Positions 35,119 to 44,481 are shown, counted from the first letter of the stretch. The stretch is DNA of 64,000 nucleotides from Lachnospiraceae bacterium (GCA_028694115.1 JAQUUB010000014.1:21043-85042); one strand, 5' to 3'. Notes: generated from the sequence alone by a model not told the origin. Program-made: numbers and translations.

Positions 35119-36648
35119 TTAGTAGGTTTTTTCAAAGGATACTACATTGCCTTCCCCACTTAGACTAAGTTCCACTGCTCGGTCATTATAGATAAGCCAA
35201 TTCTCAGAAACACCACACATATAAACATTTTCTGCCCATACAGGAAGGTTTTCTTTTATATCCAAAATCTCATTCATACTACCATTGTCGTTCACCATAT
35301 AAAATTGATAATCATAATCACATTCACTCACCAACAGTCTGTTTTTCAAAAGTGCTACTGTTAGATTATGATTCCATATATCAATTTTACAATTGTCATT
35401 TATAAAGAAAGGACTGTATCCAAATCGATCTATATAGGTAAATACATAATCTCCGTATCCTGCATCTACCAATTCATAGGCTCCTGCAGTAGATAAAATT
35501 TGTGTCTGACCGCTCTCAAAATTATATTTTCCATAACAAATCGTATAATCTCCCCAACCACCATAATAAAGGGAACCATCGGAAACTGAAAACGGACTAA
35601 AAGCTTTGACTGATTGTTGTGCACCAATACCAGTCGCCATTGTTAATGCATAGTCCGTTGGCTGTATGCTCATCTTGGATGTCGCTGGATCAAAAATACC
35701 AATATCCTGTCTGCCATTTTCTGCAAAGAACAAATAGATTTTCCCTTCATATGCCTGCATCAGAGAATAGTCTTCTTGAAAGAGTACTTCTTCCTCACCA
35801 CTCTTTTTATTTTTGCGACAATATGTATATTCCCCACCATAATTGATTGAATAATAGATATCATCACCCATTAAAGCAATCGAATAGATGCCATCCATAG
35901 CTTCCATAATTTTCTCAGCTTCGCCACCCGTCTTTGGAAATCGTACAATATCTCCACACGGAATCCCTGACTCAAACATCCATGCACCATTAGTCACTCT
36001 GATTGCATACACATATTGATCATCTTCATCTGCTAATTGCGTCATTACGTTACAAGCTGCATAATCAGGAAACGGATATATGGAATCATCCATATCATCT
36101 GTGTTCGTAGCAGCTTCATCCGCAGCAGCTTCATTCGTAGTGATTTCATTCCTTACATCTTCTTCTGATTTAACAGAGTCTCCCATATCGTTTTCTTGGA
36201 TATCCTGTAATGCTTCTGTACTTATTGCATCTGTCGATATCTCTTCCGTTGTCAATTCTTCACCTGCTGATTTTTGTAAATCACGCTTATGTAAAACTCC
36301 TTTTATTACAACTACAGCGATAAAAATCACGAGCAACCCGCAGATAATGGGTAACAAAGTCTTTTTTGATGATGCGTCAGTGCGTGTATCGTGAATCTCT
36401 GGTTCTGGCGGTGCTTCAAGTAATACGGTCTCTTCCCAAACCTGATTATCTGGGTTTTGTTGCTCTGTTGTCTTACCATCACCGTCTTCCACAGGATACG
36501 TATACTGTGAATACTCTCCCGTCTGCGCGTTAAACCAAGTTACGATCTGCGCCTGCCTGCCAGTTTCATCTACCCCTATGACCTGAGAGTAATATAATCC
36601 CGTCCGTTCATCAAAAAGATACCCCTCTGGTTCTCTATATTTCTCCAT
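35119..36648 (-). CDS. Single-pass membrane protein with shared N-terminal module and beta-propeller-like ectodomain
   Basis: The 509-residue protein has the same N-terminal module as the gene at 33413 (TGLYYSQVIGVDETGRQAQI, WFNAQTGEYSQYTYP). A membrane helix lies near residues 95-117 (LLPIICGLLVIFIAVVVIK). An Asp/Glu/Thr/Ala-rich stalk comes next, and then a 300-residue ectodomain with repeating DDIYYSINYGG, GKIYLFFAENG, GSLYYGGWGDY strands. The strands recall DUF5050-type beta-propellers; that match is from memory. The gene starts the run 36648-29303 and has paired direct repeats upstream. Function unknown. Confidence 0.78.
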   Translation of the reverse strand: MEKYREPEGYLFDERTGLYYSQVIGVDETGRQAQIVTWFNAQTGEYSQYTYPVEDGDGKTTEQQNPDNQVWEETVLLEAPPEPEIHDTRTDASSKKTLLPIICGLLVIFIAVVVIKGVLHKRDLQKSAGEELTTEEISTDAISTEALQDIQENDMGDSVKSEEDVRNEITTNEAAADEAATNTDDMDDSIYPFPDYAACNVMTQLADEDDQYVYAIRVTNGAWMFESGIPCGDIVRFPKTGGEAEKIMEAMDGIYSIALMGDDIYYSINYGGEYTYCRKNKKSGEEEVLFQEDYSLMQAYEGKIYLFFAENGRQDIGIFDPATSKMSIQPTDYALTMATGIGAQQSVKAFSPFSVSDGSLYYGGWGDYTICYGKYNFESGQTQILSTAGAYELVDAGYGDYVFTYIDRFGYSPFFINDNCKIDIWNHNLTVALLKNRLLVSECDYDYQFYMVNDNGSMNEILDIKENLPVWAENVYMCGVSENWLIYNDRAVELSLSGEGNVVSFEKTY

Positions 36649-36787
36649 AAATAAATTGCTTCCTCCGATCCCATTTATATAACCATATCATTACTATCGA
36701 AGCAAAAAAGCACACAAAAAAAATGTGTCCTGTACGATTACTTTTCTGTATACTCCATCTTACAAAAAAGCAACTTACAAAACACAT

Positions 36788-36822
36788 GTAAAATCTTCAC
36801 ATTCGTTGGTAAAATCTTCACA
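36788..36822 (-). promoter_or_regulatory. Two 14-base direct repeats, 21-base period
   Basis: Minus strand TGTGAAGATTTTAC occurs at 36822-36809 and again, exactly, at 36801-36788. The centre-to-centre distance is two helical turns. The first copy lies directly after the stop of the kinase gene at 36825; both are 140-175 bases upstream of the 36648 start, above a possible TTGCTT...TATACA promoter. The arrangement is typical for a dimeric response regulator. Confidence 0.6.
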
Positions 36823-36824
36823 AA

Positions 36825-38528
36825 TTATATCTCTCGCCTGCAGATGGGAAGAGTTAGAGTAACATTTGTACCCTTTCCCTTAGTAGAAGTAATATCAATT
36901 CCATATTCTTTACCAAAATAGGAAACAATACGTCTCTGAATATTGATAAGTGCTACATGAGTCAATCCCTCTACTTCAATGTCTTGATGGTCTGCATGAT
37001 GAATAGCTTCCTGCAATTTACAAAGTGATTCTGTTTCCATTCCACAGCCATTATCTTCAACTACAATCTTCAATAAATCTGATTCCAGGATACTATACAA
37101 TCGGATAATACCCTCCCTCTTATCATCCACTGCAATAAACCCATGCAAAATACTATTTTCAATAATGGGCTGTAAAAGCATTCTTGGGAGCTCAATATCT
37201 TCCATGTAATCCACCTGTTCCATTTCAACCACAAATTTGTCTGGATATCTGATTTTCATAATATTGACATACTTATCTAAAACAATAAACTCCTCCATAC
37301 AGCTAATAAAGCTGTCCCCTGCATTCGCATATCGAAGCAGATAGGATAGTCCATCACAAAGTACGCCTGCTTTTTCATTTTCCCCCTCTGCTGCAAATGC
37401 TTTCACGATACTTAAAACATTTACCGTAAAATGAGCGCTAATCTGTTTTTTTAGTGAAATAATTAAGGCCTTTTGTTTCTTTATTTCTGATTCCTGCAGG
37501 GTATAGCTAGCATCATAGATTTCTTTTTCTTTCTGTTCTATCCTCTCAACCATCTCATTAATGCCACGAATCAGACCATCAAAATGCTGTAATCCAGTCA
37601 AGGTGAGCTTTTCACCTGTTCCACTTTCAAAATGCTCCACCTCTGAAATAACCATTTGAATCGGTATAAAGAATTTATTTTTCCAAAACCGGCTGAATAT
37701 TCCTACTATCACAAGCAGTATCATAACCATAGCAAGCACTGCTATGATAAAAGAAACATTCATTTTCTGATTTGTATCTTTATAGGAAATCAACAATTCG
37801 AAGGGTGTAAATCCGACCTGCTTATGTATGGCATACTCTGTTTTTAGAAAATCTTTTGTACTTTGTCCAAGCCATGATGATTGATTTGCTACTATAATTG
37901 TCTGATCAGCGGCCAATGCAATCTCTATATTTTTATCGTATTTTTGCAATAGCTTATGGATATCATTCTCATCCATCAGCATCACTATTTTACCAATAGG
38001 CTCTTGTCCCTCATAGATTACTGTTACATATCCAATATAGTCCACGCCATCCAGCGAAATTTGTATATGCTTTTTAATATTTTCTTTGTCTAATACATAC
38101 ATCATCCTGCTAATACAGGTATTATTAATTGTCCCAAGAAAACGATAATACCTCTCATGCTTATCGAATATAATAATATTTTTTATTAATTCTGTTTCCT
38201 TTAGCAACGAACCCATTTCCAGCTCCATTTCCGCTGCTTTTTTGTAAAATTTCAAATTGTCTTCGATCTTAACGAAATTGTATGCCATCCCATCTTCTGA
38301 CATCGCAAAAGAAACCTGTTCCAGCTGTAGAAAGGTTTCATTTAAATCAGACATAATCTGAAGCGAAACCTGCTCCATTGTCTGCATCGCATATTGTTCC
38401 ATAACATTACGCATACTAACATAGAAAAGAAACCACATGGTAAGCAATGCAGCTGCCAAACCTAAAATAGTCCACTTTAGCTTATTCAATAAAGAATTCT
38501 TTTCTGTATCTTTGTTACGGTTCCACAT
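36825..38528 (-). CDS. Sensor histidine kinase, LytS/YesM type
   Basis: The 567-residue kinase has two membrane helices (about 17-39 and 255-277) flanking a 215-residue extracellular sensor. A HAMP-like segment comes next, then the His_kinase domain with phospho-acceptor KKQISAHFTVNVLSIVKAF (His near residue 365) and the ATPase motifs RMLLQPIIENSILHGF and VVEDNGCGM. The H-box differs from the usual INPHFLYN form (SAHFTVN). It overlaps the upstream solute-binding-protein gene by 14 bases. With the AraC-type response regulator at 41317 it forms a YesM/YesN-like pair, and the two solute-binding proteins between them are likely co-sensors. Confidence 0.92.
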   Translation of the reverse strand: MWNRNKDTEKNSLLNKLKWTILGLAAALLTMWFLFYVSMRNVMEQYAMQTMEQVSLQIMSDLNETFLQLEQVSFAMSEDGMAYNFVKIEDNLKFYKKAAEMELEMGSLLKETELIKNIIIFDKHERYYRFLGTINNTCISRMMYVLDKENIKKHIQISLDGVDYIGYVTVIYEGQEPIGKIVMLMDENDIHKLLQKYDKNIEIALAADQTIIVANQSSWLGQSTKDFLKTEYAIHKQVGFTPFELLISYKDTNQKMNVSFIIAVLAMVMILLVIVGIFSRFWKNKFFIPIQMVISEVEHFESGTGEKLTLTGLQHFDGLIRGINEMVERIEQKEKEIYDASYTLQESEIKKQKALIISLKKQISAHFTVNVLSIVKAFAAEGENEKAGVLCDGLSYLLRYANAGDSFISCMEEFIVLDKYVNIMKIRYPDKFVVEMEQVDYMEDIELPRMLLQPIIENSILHGFIAVDDKREGIIRLYSILESDLLKIVVEDNGCGMETESLCKLQEAIHHADHQDIEVEGLTHVALINIQRRIVSYFGKEYGIDITSTKGKGTNVTLTLPICRREI

Positions 38529-39711
38529 TTATCTTTAATATCTCCTCCCAAAACCTTATCATTTCTTCTCGATTTTCATACAAATAGCTTTTATTAAGAA
38601 ATTGTAAATCAATCTCATCTAATGGTACATCATTTCCATCTGGAACATCTGTTCTGACCGACCATGTCCCTTTTGTAAGAAAAGGTTTTAGTCCCTCACC
38701 TGTACCATCCGTTTCTCCAAGCATATAACGTATAAATAGTTTTGCAGCATTAATATTCTCTGAGCCCGCTGCTATGCAGACGCTATTCGGTGTATAAACT
38801 GCGGAAAATGGTTTCAGCCGATAAATCGGTGCAATCTGATACCCAACATCTAAGTATCTCATTTTGCTAGATATCATAAATCCTAGCATCATGCCATCAG
38901 ATCCACTGTTTCCAATCCCTTCAAGTACTTCATCGCTCGAATTTGTAAATACAATATTTTTGGCTGCTTGTTCCCAAAAAACCTCTCCTGCACTTTTCCC
39001 CTCTGGCAGATCAAGTGCTTTGCCCGCATATTGTTCATATGCTTCTTCCATAAGCTTTGATTCGCAAATAATAGTTGAGCAGAAACCACTTGTTGAAAAG
39101 GAACTAATAGGACTTGCCATAATAATTTTTCCTTTAAAACGTTCTTCTGTCATCTCCCATATATTATCAATGGGTGATTCTTCAAATATTGCGCCATTAT
39201 ATACAACCATTAATGCTTCACCAAGAAAGTCTAATTCCTCCCCCTTGACTCCCACCTTTATCAAAGGTGCAATATCCTGTGGAATATATGTATATACAAG
39301 ACCCGGTTCTAACAGCTCCTTATAGAGACTTCCATCACTATCACTGCAAACGACCAAATCACAAGCATAATTCTCTGATTGATAGCTTTCCTTTACCATC
39401 CTCACCAAATCGTTACCCCTGACATCCTTTATCTCCACCGTCAGACCAGGATACTCCTTTTCAAAGCTTTCTTTTACATCAAAAACCCTGGTAGATACCG
39501 AATAAACAGTCAAGATATCTTCCTTTAATGCAGCTTGATACAATTCTTCTGACGATTGTTTTGTATTAAGATTTGCATCGAAAAGCCACTGTTTCATCTG
39601 TAATTCCTGACTTTTTTTCTTCTGATTGTTACCGCATCCTGTAACAAAAAGAATCAGTAAAAAAACCGTTATCAATAAGCCCCTTCTAGCTACCTTTTTA
39701 TTTTCCTTCAT
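38515..39711 (-). CDS. Extracellular solute-binding lipoprotein (iron/thiamine-type fold)
   Basis: The 398-residue protein has a lipoprotein signal (GLLITVFLLILFVTGCGNNQ) with a lipobox cysteine near residue 26. The mature region shows the type-2 periplasmic binding fold used by Fe3+/thiamine/polyamine receptors: LTVYSVSTRVFDVKESFEKE, DLVVCSDSDGSLYKELLEPG, LGEALMVVYNGAIFEES and KGKIIMASPISSFSTSGF. It is anchored outside the membrane. No permease or ATPase gene is nearby, so a role as ligand receptor for the overlapping histidine kinase is likely (inference). GGGG at eight bases precedes the start. Confidence 0.88.
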   Translation of the reverse strand: MKENKKVARRGLLITVFLLILFVTGCGNNQKKKSQELQMKQWLFDANLNTKQSSEELYQAALKEDILTVYSVSTRVFDVKESFEKEYPGLTVEIKDVRGNDLVRMVKESYQSENYACDLVVCSDSDGSLYKELLEPGLVYTYIPQDIAPLIKVGVKGEELDFLGEALMVVYNGAIFEESPIDNIWEMTEERFKGKIIMASPISSFSTSGFCSTIICESKLMEEAYEQYAGKALDLPEGKSAGEVFWEQAAKNIVFTNSSDEVLEGIGNSGSDGMMLGFMISSKMRYLDVGYQIAPIYRLKPFSAVYTPNSVCIAAGSENINAAKLFIRYMLGETDGTGEGLKPFLTKGTWSVRTDVPDGNDVPLDEIDLQFLNKSYLYENREEMIRFWEEILKINVEP

Positions 39712-39724
39712 GTATCTTGCCCCT

Positions 39725-41275
39725 CTATTCTTTTGCCTTTCTGTGATACTCTTTTATGTACTGTGTCCATGCTTCATCAGAATCAACATCTAAACCACCC
39801 GTTATAAATTGTAGAATCATAGAATCTGTATATTCTGAATAATATTTCCTATATGATTTTAACTCATCCTCTGATAGTTTCATTAAAACTGAATTTACAG
39901 ATGAATTGTAGTACTTTTCATATGCTTTTACTGCACGCGCATCAATATATTCCACAAGAGAATGATTTCCACTCCACGTTACTCCATTAATATATTTTGC
40001 CTTGACTACCTGTGGTCCTATTCCTGCAAAGTGTTTATTCTGCAAAGTATCCTTCAAATAATTGATGGTAGTTACGATTGCCTGACTTCCATAAGTTGAT
40101 AAATCCCCTTTTTCAGAGAACTTCCAATCCACTTCCTCTTCTCCATATTCCGATATCAAAGAAGCCTCTTCTGACAACATCAGGTCCATAATCGTAAATG
40201 CTTCTTTCTTATGAAGACTGTTGGCAGGAATATAACCACCAATATGTGGCTCATAATTTACCCATACTGCATTTTTTTCTCCTGATTTCCCTTCTAACGG
40301 AGGCATCTGTACAAATCTAGCAAGCACATCTGGACAATTCTGATAGATGACATCCGAAATACTCTGACTGGTAAATGCGCCTACCATATCCTGTTGACTA
40401 TTCACCAACTCACAAATTTGTTTCTTTGTAAAGTCAAAGCATTCATTGGATAATAACCCCTTCTCATATAACCTGGCGCAGTAACTGAGTCCTTCACGAA
40501 AACTTGGTTCCTGTGAAACAAACTGTAAATTTCCCGATTCGTCAAAATCAATCCGACCATGTATTGGATCATTGTAAACAAATGCATTCAACAAATAATT
40601 ATAACTCTGCTGTGAGTATTCACCTTCGCAGCTGATGAAAGGAAGCTCATCCGGTACTCCATTCCCATTTGGATCCTTTTCCTTAAAAGAAGTTAAAACA
40701 TCTTCTAGTTCTTCTGTTGTTTGCGGCACCTCTAATTCCAATTTCTTAAGCCAACCTAAATTAATCCACATTACCTGCATATTCTGGCCTTTTCTTGATG
40801 TATCCATATTAGGCATATAGTAAACGCAACCATTCTGTTCCATTTTTTCACGCAAACCATATTTCTGATATTCTTCAAAAATCTGCTCTAAATTACTATC
40901 ATCACTTGTATAGGAGGTTACATCAGTAATCAGTCCCCGATCTGCATATTCTTGAAATTCCTCACTAGTAAATAAATCTCCATCTGATAAAAAAACGGCA
41001 TCAATACTACTTTTTGGAGCCGTCATCATTGCATAAAGATATTCCTTTGCATATCCTTGTTCAATAGTTTCAAACTTGATATCATAACCTGTTTTTTCTT
41101 CCAGCCAATTCGTATAATAATTTGTATCAAGATTCTGTATCTGATCACTTGAGGGAATGGCTATGGTAACTGTCGTTTTTTCCTGTTGACGCCTGGTTAG
41201 AAAAAAAATAGAAATTCCTGCTACTACAAATAGAAGAATCAATATGTAAGTAATTATTATCTTTTTATGCTTCAA
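39725..41275 (-). CDS. Extracellular solute-binding protein, family 1 (sugar-receptor-like)
   Basis: The 516-residue protein has an N-terminal hydrophobic helix (ITYILILLFVVAGISIFFLT) without a lipobox cysteine, so it is either membrane-anchored or cleaved. The mature part matches large Lachnospiraceae-type family 1 receptors: TNWLEEKTGYDIKFETIEQ, FKEKDPNGNGVPDELPF (a typical calcium-loop-like segment) and AFTIMDLMLSEEASL. It is encoded 13 bases before the second binding protein and 41 bases after the AraC-type regulator. Transport partners are lacking; a sensory role is proposed. Confidence 0.88.
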   Translation of the reverse strand: MKHKKIIITYILILLFVVAGISIFFLTRRQQEKTTVTIAIPSSDQIQNLDTNYYTNWLEEKTGYDIKFETIEQGYAKEYLYAMMTAPKSSIDAVFLSDGDLFTSEEFQEYADRGLITDVTSYTSDDSNLEQIFEEYQKYGLREKMEQNGCVYYMPNMDTSRKGQNMQVMWINLGWLKKLELEVPQTTEELEDVLTSFKEKDPNGNGVPDELPFISCEGEYSQQSYNYLLNAFVYNDPIHGRIDFDESGNLQFVSQEPSFREGLSYCARLYEKGLLSNECFDFTKKQICELVNSQQDMVGAFTSQSISDVIYQNCPDVLARFVQMPPLEGKSGEKNAVWVNYEPHIGGYIPANSLHKKEAFTIMDLMLSEEASLISEYGEEEVDWKFSEKGDLSTYGSQAIVTTINYLKDTLQNKHFAGIGPQVVKAKYINGVTWSGNHSLVEYIDARAVKAYEKYYNSSVNSVLMKLSEDELKSYRKYYSEYTDSMILQFITGGLDVDSDEAWTQYIKEYHRKAKE

Positions 41276-41316
41276 TCCTTCTATCCCCCTATTTACTCGA
41301 TATTCTTCCTTACTCC

Positions 41317-42084
41317 TTAATTATCATCACATGACTGCTTTGGTTGATCTCTATCTTCAAATTGTTGCATATACTGACTTGGGGCAACTCCCTTATACCC
41401 TTTAAAAACTTTATTAAAATAAAAATAATCACTATATCCGCATTTAGATGCAATATTTTTTAAGCTTTCCGTTCCGTTACTTATTAATTCGATTGCTTTC
41501 TCCATCCGCATCTCTGTGATATAGCAGGTAAGCGTTGTATTATAATATCTAGCAAATAGATTACAGATATATCCTGCACTTAATCCAAACTGTTTTCCTA
41601 ACTTCTCTAATGTGAGCTTTTGTGTAAAATTATTTTTTACATAATCAATTAATTCAAGAAATGCCGGATTTACATTTTCATCTACAGTAACTTCTGAACT
41701 AGGATATTTTTTCGCCAATTTAACTGCCAGCTTTTCCAATACAAGCTGTACTTCATCTGGTTGTATTGGCTTTAATAAGTAATCAAATCCTTCTTGATGA
41801 AAAAAGATTTTTGCATCTTCAAACGTTCCATAAGCACTGAGCATTACAAACTCCGTTTCAAGACCATATTCTCTGATTTCTTTCATTAATACATGTCCAT
41901 CAAGCTGTGGCATTTTCAAATCACTAAATACGACATTTGGCTTCTGTTTCACAATTTGCTCAATTGCTCGTTTTGGATTTGTTTCCATCCCCATCACTTC
42001 AAACCCATTGTCCATCCAAGGCACTGTATCTGCGATTTGTTTTAAAATCATATCTTCATCATCAACTAAAAATACTTTATACAT
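41317..42084 (-). CDS. AraC-type response regulator (YesN-like)
   Basis: The 255-residue protein has an N-terminal receiver domain (MYKVFLVDDEDMILKQI, phospho-acceptor in VVFSDLKMPQLDG near residue 55, and LLKPIQ). Two AraC helix-turn-helix motifs lie at its C-terminus (LTLEKLGKQFGLSAGYIC and LKNIASKCGYSDYFYFNKVF). The start ATG directly abuts the TAG stop of the kinase at 42085, so it is translationally coupled to it. By type it should nevertheless pair with the YesM-like kinase at 36825. Confidence 0.93.
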   Translation of the reverse strand: MYKVFLVDDEDMILKQIADTVPWMDNGFEVMGMETNPKRAIEQIVKQKPNVVFSDLKMPQLDGHVLMKEIREYGLETEFVMLSAYGTFEDAKIFFHQEGFDYLLKPIQPDEVQLVLEKLAVKLAKKYPSSEVTVDENVNPAFLELIDYVKNNFTQKLTLEKLGKQFGLSAGYICNLFARYYNTTLTCYITEMRMEKAIELISNGTESLKNIASKCGYSDYFYFNKVFKGYKGVAPSQYMQQFEDRDQPKQSCDDN

Positions 42085-43488
42085 CTAATTCCCCCTTACG
42101 GTTTCATACAATTTTGGAATTCTAATTTCAAAAACACAACCGCCATTTGAACCATTTTGGGCTGTTATAGTTCCTCCATGGGCTGTAACCACCGATTTTA
42201 CGATGGTAAGACCAATTCCTGCACCACCTGTTTTTCGATTTCGTGATTTATCCGCACGGTAAAATCGTTCAAATATAAACGGCAATTCTTCCTCTGGTAT
42301 CCCAACTCCATTATCTTCTATAACAAACACACTTTCTTCTGAAAAATCTTGTATCAAAATACGAATTCTGCCACCACCTTTAGTGTATTTTACAGCATTG
42401 GACACTAAATTGGTAATTACTCCGCTAAACCGGTCTTTGTCAATAGAAACAACAGATATCTCACCATCTATTTCAAGCTTAAGATTTTTGTTAGACAATT
42501 CTCCATCAAATGTCACACATACACTTCGGGTAAGCTCCAACAAATCAATTGGTGTTTTATTTAGTTCTAGATTATCACTTTCCGCACGCTCTAGACTTTC
42601 TAAATCCATAACAATCTTTCCAAGTCTTAGTATTTCTTCATGACAGCTTTTTAAGCGTTCCGTTGTAGGCTCCCATACCTTTTCAATCATAGCCTCAAGA
42701 TGAGACCCTAGTGTTGTTATTGGAGTACGTAATTCATGTGCAACATCAGCAGTTAACTGTTTACGAAGTTTTTCTTGTTTAGAAAGTGCATTGGCAAGAT
42801 AATTTATGGATGTCACAAGATGATAAAGCTCCTGCGTTTTTGTTTGCCCTTCAAATTGAGTGTCGTAGTTACCTGAGGCGATTTGCTTTGCAATTTCAGC
42901 TGTTTCTGTAATTGGGTGTGAAATACGCTTTGCTAACACAAATGCCATAATAAAAGAAAACAACAAAGAAAAGACACCTACCACCATTAACAGAAGGTTC
43001 AGGGAATCCAAAAACTTAAAATCACCCTCGCTTAAAAAATAAGGCCCAAAATATTGAATGGATACACTGCCAACCTCTTTACCGTTTTGTGTGATGGTAA
43101 ATTCATGTGTCACAAAATCCCCTGTTGTTCCGTGCTCTTTCATTCTATTTGAGATATCTTCCATAATACTCATGCAAGTTGCCATATCATGATTTTCAGC
43201 ATCCCAAACGTTATCTCCGTTTATGTCTCTAACTTTAATAATATAGCCATCGAAAAGGGAGTACATGCCAAGTGTATGAACAGAATCCATATTCCACTTA
43301 TTTGTAACATGATCGTATTGAATACTAAGGTTATCAACAATACTCTGAGCCTTTGCTTCTTGTCCTGCTAATTTATAGGCATGAAATTGCCTGCCTATCA
43401 GTACATTGGACAGAAAGCTTATGATAGAAACTGTGATAAGTACAATAAGCAAAAATGCCAGTGATAATTGCGTTCTTAATTTCCGCAT
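42085..43488 (-). CDS. Sensor histidine kinase, HAMP/HisKA type
   Basis: The 467-residue kinase has two membrane helices (about 8-30 and 165-187) around an extracellular sensor of about 130 residues, then a HAMP linker. The HisKA motif is LTADVAHELRTPITTL (His near residue 247), and the ATPase N, G1 and G2 boxes are ITNLVSNAVKYTKGG, VIEDNGVGIPEEE and GGAGIGLTIVKSV. It forms a pair with the OmpR-type regulator directly upstream, from which it is separated by no bases. The adjacent copper operon suggests metal or envelope-stress sensing; this is inference. Confidence 0.94.
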   Translation of the reverse strand: MRKLRTQLSLAFLLIVLITVSIISFLSNVLIGRQFHAYKLAGQEAKAQSIVDNLSIQYDHVTNKWNMDSVHTLGMYSLFDGYIIKVRDINGDNVWDAENHDMATCMSIMEDISNRMKEHGTTGDFVTHEFTITQNGKEVGSVSIQYFGPYFLSEGDFKFLDSLNLLLMVVGVFSLLFSFIMAFVLAKRISHPITETAEIAKQIASGNYDTQFEGQTKTQELYHLVTSINYLANALSKQEKLRKQLTADVAHELRTPITTLGSHLEAMIEKVWEPTTERLKSCHEEILRLGKIVMDLESLERAESDNLELNKTPIDLLELTRSVCVTFDGELSNKNLKLEIDGEISVVSIDKDRFSGVITNLVSNAVKYTKGGGRIRILIQDFSEESVFVIEDNGVGIPEEELPFIFERFYRADKSRNRKTGGAGIGLTIVKSVVTAHGGTITAQNGSNGGCVFEIRIPKLYETVRGN

Positions 43489-44190
43489 TTACACACCTCC
43501 GAATTTATATCCGAGACCATGAATGGTCAAAACATAATCCGGATTTTTGGAATCATCCTCTATTTTCTGTCGCAGATTTTTGATATGGTTGTCAATTGCA
43601 CGGTCAAAACCATCAAAATCACTTCCTAATGCGATATCAATCAATTCCGTTCGAGTAAATACCTTTCCAGGATATTTAATCAGTGATGCAAGAATTTTCA
43701 TTTCGCTGGGAGTTAGTAGAACCTCCACCTGCTTTTTCTTGATCACATTTCTTTCAAAATCAACCGTCAAATCACCGTTTCGAAAAGAATTCTTCACAGC
43801 CAGCGGTACAAGGTCATCAGAAGCTCGCCTCAAAGAAGCTTCCACACGTGCACCAAGTTCTTTTAAACGAAAGGGCTTGGTAATGTAGTCATCGGCACCA
43901 ATTTCCAGCCCTTCAATTAAGTTTTCTTCTTCAATTTTTGCAGTAAGCATGATAATTGGCACACGAGATTTTTTTCGAATTGCTAAGCAAATATCCTCTC
44001 CCGAAACATCCGGCAGCATTAAATCAAGCAGAATAAGTGCTATATTTTCTCTTTCAAATATCTCCATGGCCTGTTTGCCGGTTTCTGCCGAAAATACTGT
44101 AAAACCACGGCTCTCCAAAAAACCTTTCAAAACCTCAAGTATTTTTGGTTCATCGTCCACTGCAAGAATATTTTTGCATCTTTCAATCAT
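43489..44190 (-). CDS. OmpR-family response regulator
   Basis: From the ATG at 44190 the protein has 233 residues: receiver domain (NILAVDDEPKILEVL, acceptor in LILLDLMLPDVSGED, LTAKI, DDYITKPFRLKEL) and a C-terminal winged helix (LLTPSEMKILASLIKYPGKV, NHIKNLRQKIEDD, GLGYKFG). An in-frame ATG at 44208 lies inside the hairpin/RBS leader and is rejected. Partner kinase is 42085-43488. It follows the CopZ-like gene by 63 bases, so it may belong to the metal operon transcript. Confidence 0.95.
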   Translation of the reverse strand: MIERCKNILAVDDEPKILEVLKGFLESRGFTVFSAETGKQAMEIFERENIALILLDLMLPDVSGEDICLAIRKKSRVPIIMLTAKIEEENLIEGLEIGADDYITKPFRLKELGARVEASLRRASDDLVPLAVKNSFRNGDLTVDFERNVIKKKQVEVLLTPSEMKILASLIKYPGKVFTRTELIDIALGSDFDGFDRAIDNHIKNLRQKIEDDSKNPDYVLTIHGLGYKFGGV

Positions 44191-44220
44191 GCTTATTCCC
44201 ATCCGCATGCCTTAGCATGC
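44191..44220 (-). promoter_or_regulatory. Hairpin/RBS leader element (copy 4)
   Basis: Minus strand: perfect hairpin arms GCATGC (44220-44215) and GCATGC (44210-44205) around TAAG, then GGATGGGAATAAGC and the response-regulator ATG. This is the same layout as at 10973 and 16134. Confidence 0.7.
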
Positions 44221-44253
44221 ATTCAAATCAAAGAAAACAGTTCCAGAATCGCA

Positions 44254-44463
44254 CTACAAAATAATATCATAGCCTTGATCTTCGATCTCTAACTTGATTT
44301 TATCGAGTGGAGCTTTTTCTCCATCGTGTGTTACTGTCACGGTCTTTGTGGTTAGGTCCACATTTACCTCATCCACTCCATCCATTGCGCCAACCGCCTT
44401 TGTAATTGCCTTTACACAATGTTCACATGACATTCCATCAACTTTCAAAACTGATTTTTCCAT
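44254..44463 (-). CDS. copZ: CopZ-like copper chaperone (HMA domain)
   Basis: The 69-residue protein is one heavy-metal-associated domain with the metal-binding motif VDGMSCEHCVKAI and the closing EDQGYDIIL. It would carry Cu(I) in the cytoplasm to the P-type ATPase encoded upstream. AAAGGAG precedes the start. The spacing to the upstream lipoprotein gene is 18 bases. Confidence 0.93.
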   Translation of the reverse strand: MEKSVLKVDGMSCEHCVKAITKAVGAMDGVDEVNVDLTTKTVTVTHDGEKAPLDKIKLEIEDQGYDIIL

Positions 44464-44481
44464 ATTTTTCTCCTTTATTCT

